From the NCBI RefSeq assembly GCF_003105115.1, contig NZ_QETH01000023.1, forward strand, positions 1 to 57,134: a DNA stretch of 57,134 nucleotides. Direction: 5' to 3'. The DNA comes from Flavobacterium sp. HTF (GTDB taxonomy: Bacteria; Bacteroidota; Bacteroidia; Flavobacteriales; Flavobacteriaceae). The notes below the pieces were generated by a model that saw only the letters and a program-made list of their open reading frames with translations, searched no databases and was not told the origin of the DNA. Of the stretch, positions 52,662 to 57,134 are shown one piece after another; positions within the stretch are counted from its first letter, which is position 1; every line of letters starts with the position of its first letter. The position numbers and the translations under genes were made by a program.

Positions 52662-53933
52662 TTTTTCCTGCAACCAAAAGCTTCCAAAAACGGAAAACCA
52701 AAATCCGCTAAAGGCTATTCCATCAAAACGAAGTAGAAAATCATCCATGAAATTTGAGGTCAAAAAAATTATAAAAAACGAAAGTATTAAAGCGTTTTTT
52801 AAATCATAGCCCAGATAACCTATTGTAAAAATATAAAGTACAACAACCAAAGGCCCAAGAATACCGAACTTTAGTAAAAAATCAAGAAACTGGTTGTGCG
52901 TCGGAAATTCATATTTAGCCAAAAACTTTTGATTGGTTTCCTTGTAGTATTTGTTTAGTTCCGGTTTTCCATCAGAAGCGCCAACTCCAAAAGGAAGATT
53001 GTTTAAAGACAATTCCCAAGCCGATTTCCAAATGGAAACTCTTGTTACAAGCGAATTAAAAACTTTGCTTTCAGGATGATCGATTTCGTCCAGTTTTCCG
53101 ATTTTATCCATATAGGCAAAAGATACCGATGAATATTTTTCTTTCATGTAAACATCTTTTTTCACAAAGAAAAACAAAATCCCTCCCAACAAAATAAAAA
53201 GAGATATAGCTGTCAGAATAATCGTTTTTGGTTTGATTTTGGTTTTAATCTCCAAAAACAAAACAATCAAAAACCCTATAAAGACATTAATTAACGCCAT
53301 CCTCGTATTGACAAAAAGTACAAAGAAAAATGACAACAGAAATATAATTATTCGGGCAATTTTTAGTGTTGTTTTTTCCTGGTTTTTAAAACCTGCAAAA
53401 ACAAAATAGAATGCGCAAACTGACACAAAGGCCAGGTGCATATTGAGCGCAGGTGCGTGTATTCCGATCGTATTTGAAAACTCATATCCCATTTCCCATA
53501 AATGAACCCCGTTTAGATATTTGTCCATTAACTCCGGAAATAGGACATTAAACCTAATAAAGAAAAACAACAGGATTAAAGTTGTAGCAATGATGTATGT
53601 TTCTGCCAATTTTAAAAAATTGACGCGTTGATAATTACCAATTATAAATAATGGAAAAACCAATAATGATGTACTTTTTTCTATTGCTTTGAGTCCTTTT
53701 GAAAATGAATCGTTATTCCAAAAAAGCAGTAATTCTAGTATAATTGGCGAGGCAATACAGGCCATTAAAATTAAAGCTGTTTTGGTATATTTTAATTTCC
53801 TGAAGAAGATCAGATTAAAGACAGCAAACAAAATAATCAGCAATGAACACGGTTTCCTGAAAATCATGGCAACGGCAATGAAACACAAAAAAATGTGAAA
53901 TATTCTATTGAAGTTCTTTTCGGAAATGTTCAT
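52638..53933 (-). CDS. O-antigen ligase-like (Wzy/WaaL) membrane protein
   Basis: 431 residues from the ATG at 53933 (MNISEKNFNRIFH); a TTG four codons earlier is less likely. About 11 hydrophobic segments and one large loop (~230-350) with VTRVSIWKSAWELSLNNLPFGVGASDG and FPTHNQFLDFLLKFGILG, which are the O-antigen ligase/polymerase family motifs (the R...W region and HNxFL). It joins or polymerises glycan on the periplasmic side. It overlaps the preceding gene by 29 bases. Confidence 0.83.
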   Translation of the reverse strand: MNISEKNFNRIFHIFLCFIAVAMIFRKPCSLLIILFAVFNLIFFRKLKYTKTALILMACIASPIILELLLFWNNDSFSKGLKAIEKSTSLLVFPLFIIGNYQRVNFLKLAETYIIATTLILLFFFIRFNVLFPELMDKYLNGVHLWEMGYEFSNTIGIHAPALNMHLAFVSVCAFYFVFAGFKNQEKTTLKIARIIIFLLSFFFVLFVNTRMALINVFIGFLIVLFLEIKTKIKPKTIILTAISLFILLGGILFFFVKKDVYMKEKYSSVSFAYMDKIGKLDEIDHPESKVFNSLVTRVSIWKSAWELSLNNLPFGVGASDGKPELNKYYKETNQKFLAKYEFPTHNQFLDFLLKFGILGPLVVVLYIFTIGYLGYDLKNALILSFFIIFLTSNFMDDFLLRFDGIAFSGFWFSVFGSFWLQEKLLVVNKD

Positions 53934-54969
53934 AGTATAAGGCAAAATAAATTAATGGAAAAATACCGATTTTATGTCTGACCGCCGATCCTAAATCAGG
54001 CTCGAAAACACCCTGCACAATGAAGAAAGAAAATATAATAAACAAAATAAGAAGTTCGTATTTATAATCTTTTCTTTCTTTTAAACACTTTGAAAAACGG
54101 ACTAATAAAATATAAAACAGCAAAAGCTGCCAAATGATAAACAGTATTATCTGAGGCGAGAAAATATGTTTCAGGCCATTTACGGGAACATTTACAATAA
54201 AAAAACCATAAAAAACGGCTATTGTTTCTCCATACCAGGTATCTGGTTTCACAGGTGAAACAATCATTGAATTTGCATCTGCAGATCCCATTCTGTCTTT
54301 GTTTACCAATTCACGGCTCATTTCAGAAAAATGTTCTCCTTTTACAATTCCGTAGCTTAAGGATAAAAAAACAGCGATTAGTAAACCATAAAAAATAACC
54401 GTTACTGTTTTATTTTTAAAATTAATAAAACTTATGAGATACATTCCGCCGGCAATTATCGGAATTAAAGCAAAATAAGGACGATAAAGGGCGCCAAAAA
54501 CAAATAACAATAATATTGTTGTTATTATGGTTTTCTTAAACGTGAAGCGCTTATTCCTGCAAATAAACACAATTGGCGTAACGAATAGAAAAGTAATAAA
54601 TTCTTTTGATGGCATCGCTATAAAAATAGCAATCATGAAAATCCCTAAATAAACTAAAATGTTTTTGATGCTTATTTTTTCAAAATCATCGGGGATTCCT
54701 ATTTTATAAAGAACAAACATTAATATCGGAAACTGTATAAGCGCAATTACAGGAAATGGTAAGTAACGTAACCCTGTAACTTTATAAAATAAAATGGTTA
54801 ACGGATAGCTTCCAAGAAATCCAATTTCGCCAAATTTATCATATATAATAATTGCAGAATCATAAAAAAACTTGGGTGGTAAAATAAAAAAAGAAGCAAA
54901 TGCAACAACAAGATTTGCCATTGCAATAAGAAGAAATGCAGCTGTGCTTTTTTTTATCAAAAATGACAT
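53905..54969 (-). CDS. Polytopic membrane protein of the polysaccharide region
   Basis: 354 residues with about ten hydrophobic segments. The layout and the R-P-Y and YGFFIVNVPVNG stretches resemble EpsG/Wzy-like polymerases, but I see no firm motif. A stretch SADANSMIVSPVKPDTWYGE forms the main loop. It stands between a GT4 gene (1 base) and the O-antigen ligase gene (overlap), so it belongs to the same operon. Confidence 0.65.
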   Translation of the reverse strand: MSFLIKKSTAAFLLIAMANLVVAFASFFILPPKFFYDSAIIIYDKFGEIGFLGSYPLTILFYKVTGLRYLPFPVIALIQFPILMFVLYKIGIPDDFEKISIKNILVYLGIFMIAIFIAMPSKEFITFLFVTPIVFICRNKRFTFKKTIITTILLLFVFGALYRPYFALIPIIAGGMYLISFINFKNKTVTVIFYGLLIAVFLSLSYGIVKGEHFSEMSRELVNKDRMGSADANSMIVSPVKPDTWYGETIAVFYGFFIVNVPVNGLKHIFSPQIILFIIWQLLLFYILLVRFSKCLKERKDYKYELLILFIIFSFFIVQGVFEPDLGSAVRHKIGIFPLIYFALYYEHFRKELQ

Positions 54970-54970
54970 T

Positions 54971-56053
54971 CTAAATTATTGTTTTATATAAGTTAATATG
55001 TTTTTCTACCATCATTTCTATATCAAATTGTCTGGCTCTTTCTTTACCAGAAGCAACTGTACTTTTGTAAAAGTCTTTTTCATTGATTAATTTCTTAATA
55101 AAAAAAGCAAGTTCGTCCGCGTTTCCTTTTTCAAATAAAATACCTGCTCCTTTTACATTTATCATTCCGGGAACATCCGAAGCTACAAAAGGCAATTCTG
55201 AAGCCATACTTTCGATTGCAACCAAACTAAAACCTTCTCCATTTGTACTTAAAACAGATATGTCTGCCGTTTTTAAAAGTTGTGGCACATCTGTTCTGTT
55301 TCCCAAAAAAACAACTCTTTTTGTCAGATGAAGTTGTTCTGCTAAATTTTCGCAATTTTCTTTTAAAACCCCGTCACCAACAAATATAAGTTTAATATTC
55401 TCCGGTAAATATTGCAATGATTTTATGACTGTTTCCTGATCTTTATGTTTATTAAAACTCGCAATATGTATTAGCAAAATATCCTGGTTTGTGAATAAAC
55501 CGGAGACTTCATTTTTTGCATATGGCCGGGCATCATATATGTCTTGAAGCATGACTCCATTTTGTATCACTACAATTTTAGATTTTGATTGTTTTAAATG
55601 TTTAGCAATTATTTCATAAACATCTTCTGTGATGCAAACAACTCTGTCATAAAATTTATAAATAAACCGGTCTATTATGCTGAGAAAAAAATTATTTATA
55701 CGAGGGTTGGTTGTGCTGTGTTCTGTAACGATTAATTTAATTTTAGATAAAGAAAATATTTTAGCAAAAACAATCCAGTATTGGGATGGAAATAAGTGAA
55801 CATGGGCAATATCGTATTTTTTTAAAAAGGGTATTATTCTAAAAACATTAAACGGATTATATGCCACAGAACCAACAGAATAAATAGTACCGCAATTCGT
55901 ATTTTTCAGGATTTCTAAAAAAGGAGTGTTCTTTCCGTTTAGTAATAATAAGTCCGTTTCAATTCCTTTCTTATTATAAATGGGAATTGTTTCTAAAAGC
56001 AACTTTTCTGCTCCTCCTGTGTCTAAACTATTTATTACATGGAGTACTTTCAT
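54971..56053 (-). CDS. Family 4 glycosyltransferase
   Basis: 360 residues, GT-B fold. MKVLHVINSLDTGGAEKLLLETIP is the classic N-terminus, and HIASFNKHKDQETVIKSL, FVGDGVLKENCENLA and EGFSLVAIESMASELPFVASDVPG form the donor site. It adds a sugar from an NDP donor to a lipid-linked glycan in the cytoplasm. Gaps of one base on each side show tight operon packing. Confidence 0.9.
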   Translation of the reverse strand: MKVLHVINSLDTGGAEKLLLETIPIYNKKGIETDLLLLNGKNTPFLEILKNTNCGTIYSVGSVAYNPFNVFRIIPFLKKYDIAHVHLFPSQYWIVFAKIFSLSKIKLIVTEHSTTNPRINNFFLSIIDRFIYKFYDRVVCITEDVYEIIAKHLKQSKSKIVVIQNGVMLQDIYDARPYAKNEVSGLFTNQDILLIHIASFNKHKDQETVIKSLQYLPENIKLIFVGDGVLKENCENLAEQLHLTKRVVFLGNRTDVPQLLKTADISVLSTNGEGFSLVAIESMASELPFVASDVPGMINVKGAGILFEKGNADELAFFIKKLINEKDFYKSTVASGKERARQFDIEMMVEKHINLYKTII

Positions 56054-56054
56054 T

Positions 56055-57134
56055 TTAATTCAAAAAAACTTTCATTTTATCTTTCCTGTAAATCACTATT
56101 GCTGAAACAAAATTCCAGAAAAAAGAACTCGAAACAAAGGCAACTGCAGCTCCGGACATTCCGTAAACAGGAATTAAAAATAGGTTTAAAACAAAATTAA
56201 TAACCACTGCCATAATCAAAATAATCTGGTAAATATGCTGTCTGCCGGTCATATTCAGGTACACGGAAGCGGAACCAAATGCAGAACAGACTCCCTGACC
56301 AATTATTAAAATCAGAAAAGCCTGTTTGGCTGCTATATATCCTTCACCAAAAAATGATAAAATATAGTCTGAAAAAATACTCAGCAGTACAATTACCGGA
56401 AGTGTTATACCAAAAATTGTCCGGGAACTGTTCCTTAAAATCCTGGCTAATTCACTTCTGTTCTGATCCGAAAAATGTTCTGAAATTTTGGCTGAAATCG
56501 TAATGTTTATTGTAATAATGATAATCGAAACGATTGTCATCAATTTAACTCCAACCGAGTAAAAAGCAACTGTTTCATCGTTACGGTATTTTTTCAAAAA
56601 CAGGATATCAAAACTCATCAGTAAAAACAGCGCCATTCCACTGATCGCAATGGGATATGATTTAAGAAAAATCTCTTTGTATGGGATTTTTTCTGTCGAA
56701 TTTTGTTTTTCTGCTTTATTAAAATAAATAAAAACAAAAATGGAACTGATTGCTGCTAAAGCAACAAATCCGATTAAAAATACATCTACCAGCCAGGTTT
56801 CTTTTTGATAATAAAATAAAGCGATTGATCCTAAAATTAACGGAACATACTTAATAATGTTCCGAAAAAGTTCGGCAACAATTAATTTATCTAATACCCT
56901 AAAAATCTCTGTATTTAACATCGATATTCCGGAAAAAAATAATGCTATTGATGACTTTAGAATTATAGAATAAACATCATTATCCGAAAAATAGTTGTTT
57001 ATCGTTTTTTCATCAATTATCAGAATAATTATTAAAGCCGTTAATGATGCCAAAAACAGCATCACAACCATTTTTGAATATATGTTTTTTAATTCTCCTA
57101 AAGATTTTTTACTGGCCAGCCTTCCTTTAAAGTA
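56055..57134 (-). CDS. Oligosaccharide flippase family protein, 5' end outside the window
   Basis: 360 residues are seen. The frame stays open through 57134 (YFKGRLASKKSLGELKNIYSK before the first Met at 57071), so the gene begins beyond the window. About ten helices are visible, with ISGMALFLLMSFDILFLKKYRNDETVAFYSVGVKLM and MTGRQHIYQIILIM typical of Wzx-like flippases. It moves the lipid-linked repeat across the inner membrane and completes the set of transferases, polymerase and flippase here. Confidence 0.88.
   Translation of the reverse strand, partial: YFKGRLASKKSLGELKNIYSKMVVMLFLASLTALIIILIIDEKTINNYFSDNDVYSIILKSSIALFFSGISMLNTEIFRVLDKLIVAELFRNIIKYVPLILGSIALFYYQKETWLVDVFLIGFVALAAISSIFVFIYFNKAEKQNSTEKIPYKEIFLKSYPIAISGMALFLLMSFDILFLKKYRNDETVAFYSVGVKLMTIVSIIIITINITISAKISEHFSDQNRSELARILRNSSRTIFGITLPVIVLLSIFSDYILSFFGEGYIAAKQAFLILIIGQGVCSAFGSASVYLNMTGRQHIYQIILIMAVVINFVLNLFLIPVYGMSGAAVAFVSSSFFWNFVSAIVIYRKDKMKVFLN

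Overview
The window is chromosomal DNA of a Bacteroidota bacterium, most likely a Flavobacterium of the F. johnsoniae type. The signs are high A+T, many genes preceded by the Bacteroidota -7 element TAnnTTTG instead of a Shine-Dalgarno site, a flexirubin-type pigment locus, a SprE/PorW lipoprotein of type IX secretion and gliding, an ATP synthase operon without beta and epsilon genes, and families named mainly from flavobacteria (DUF4292, DUF4254, DUF5687, DUF6168, DUF6341, DUF6427).

Layout. 1-899: the end of an unrecognised gene and a small lipoprotein. 919-17026: one long plus-strand operon of the flexirubin / aryl-polyene type. It encodes an ACP, an active ketosynthase, an inactive chain-length-factor-like partner, a FabZ-like dehydratase, LolA, lipoproteins, an outer-membrane barrel, a deacetylase, a GT2-DUF2062 fusion, an MMPL exporter fused to an acyltransferase, a CrtI-like oxidoreductase, a C45 hydrolase and an adenylate-forming ligase. 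Together they could build a polyene acyl chain, join it to a lipid and carry it to the outer membrane. The dialkylresorcinol synthases and the aromatic ammonia lyase expected of a full flexirubin locus are not in the window. 17177-29207: housekeeping genes (dus, MATE pump, ABC permease, rbfA, CBS protein) and a minus-strand block for cell envelope and nucleotide sugars (EnvC-like, DUF4292, TPR, nucleotidyltransferase, dut, flippase, GNAT).

29208-29778 is the only long gap without a protein gene. It holds three tandem copies of an 88-90 bp double-hairpin unit directly behind a promoter-like -7 box, then a large hairpin and the atpG terminator: a candidate structured RNA. 29779-38730 (minus): sprE, a bactofilin gene, atpZ, a DUF6168 gene and atpB-E-F-H-A-G. 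38818-47399: an ABC transporter pair, a PaaE-like reductase, a GT9/DUF4254 pair, upp, DUF6427, DUF6341 and purD.

47533-57134: a surface-polysaccharide region (CapK-like ligase, GT2, UDP-xylose synthase, two GT4 enzymes, an O-antigen ligase-like protein, a second polytopic protein, and a flippase cut by the window end). Inside it lies an ORF6N-domain gene. That gene contains a perfect 35-bp palindrome in its coding sequence and is followed within 200 bp by six related palindromes, most sharing the core CACAAATTGTG. This gene-plus-palindrome array and the tandem-repeat RNA candidate are the two most unusual things seen.
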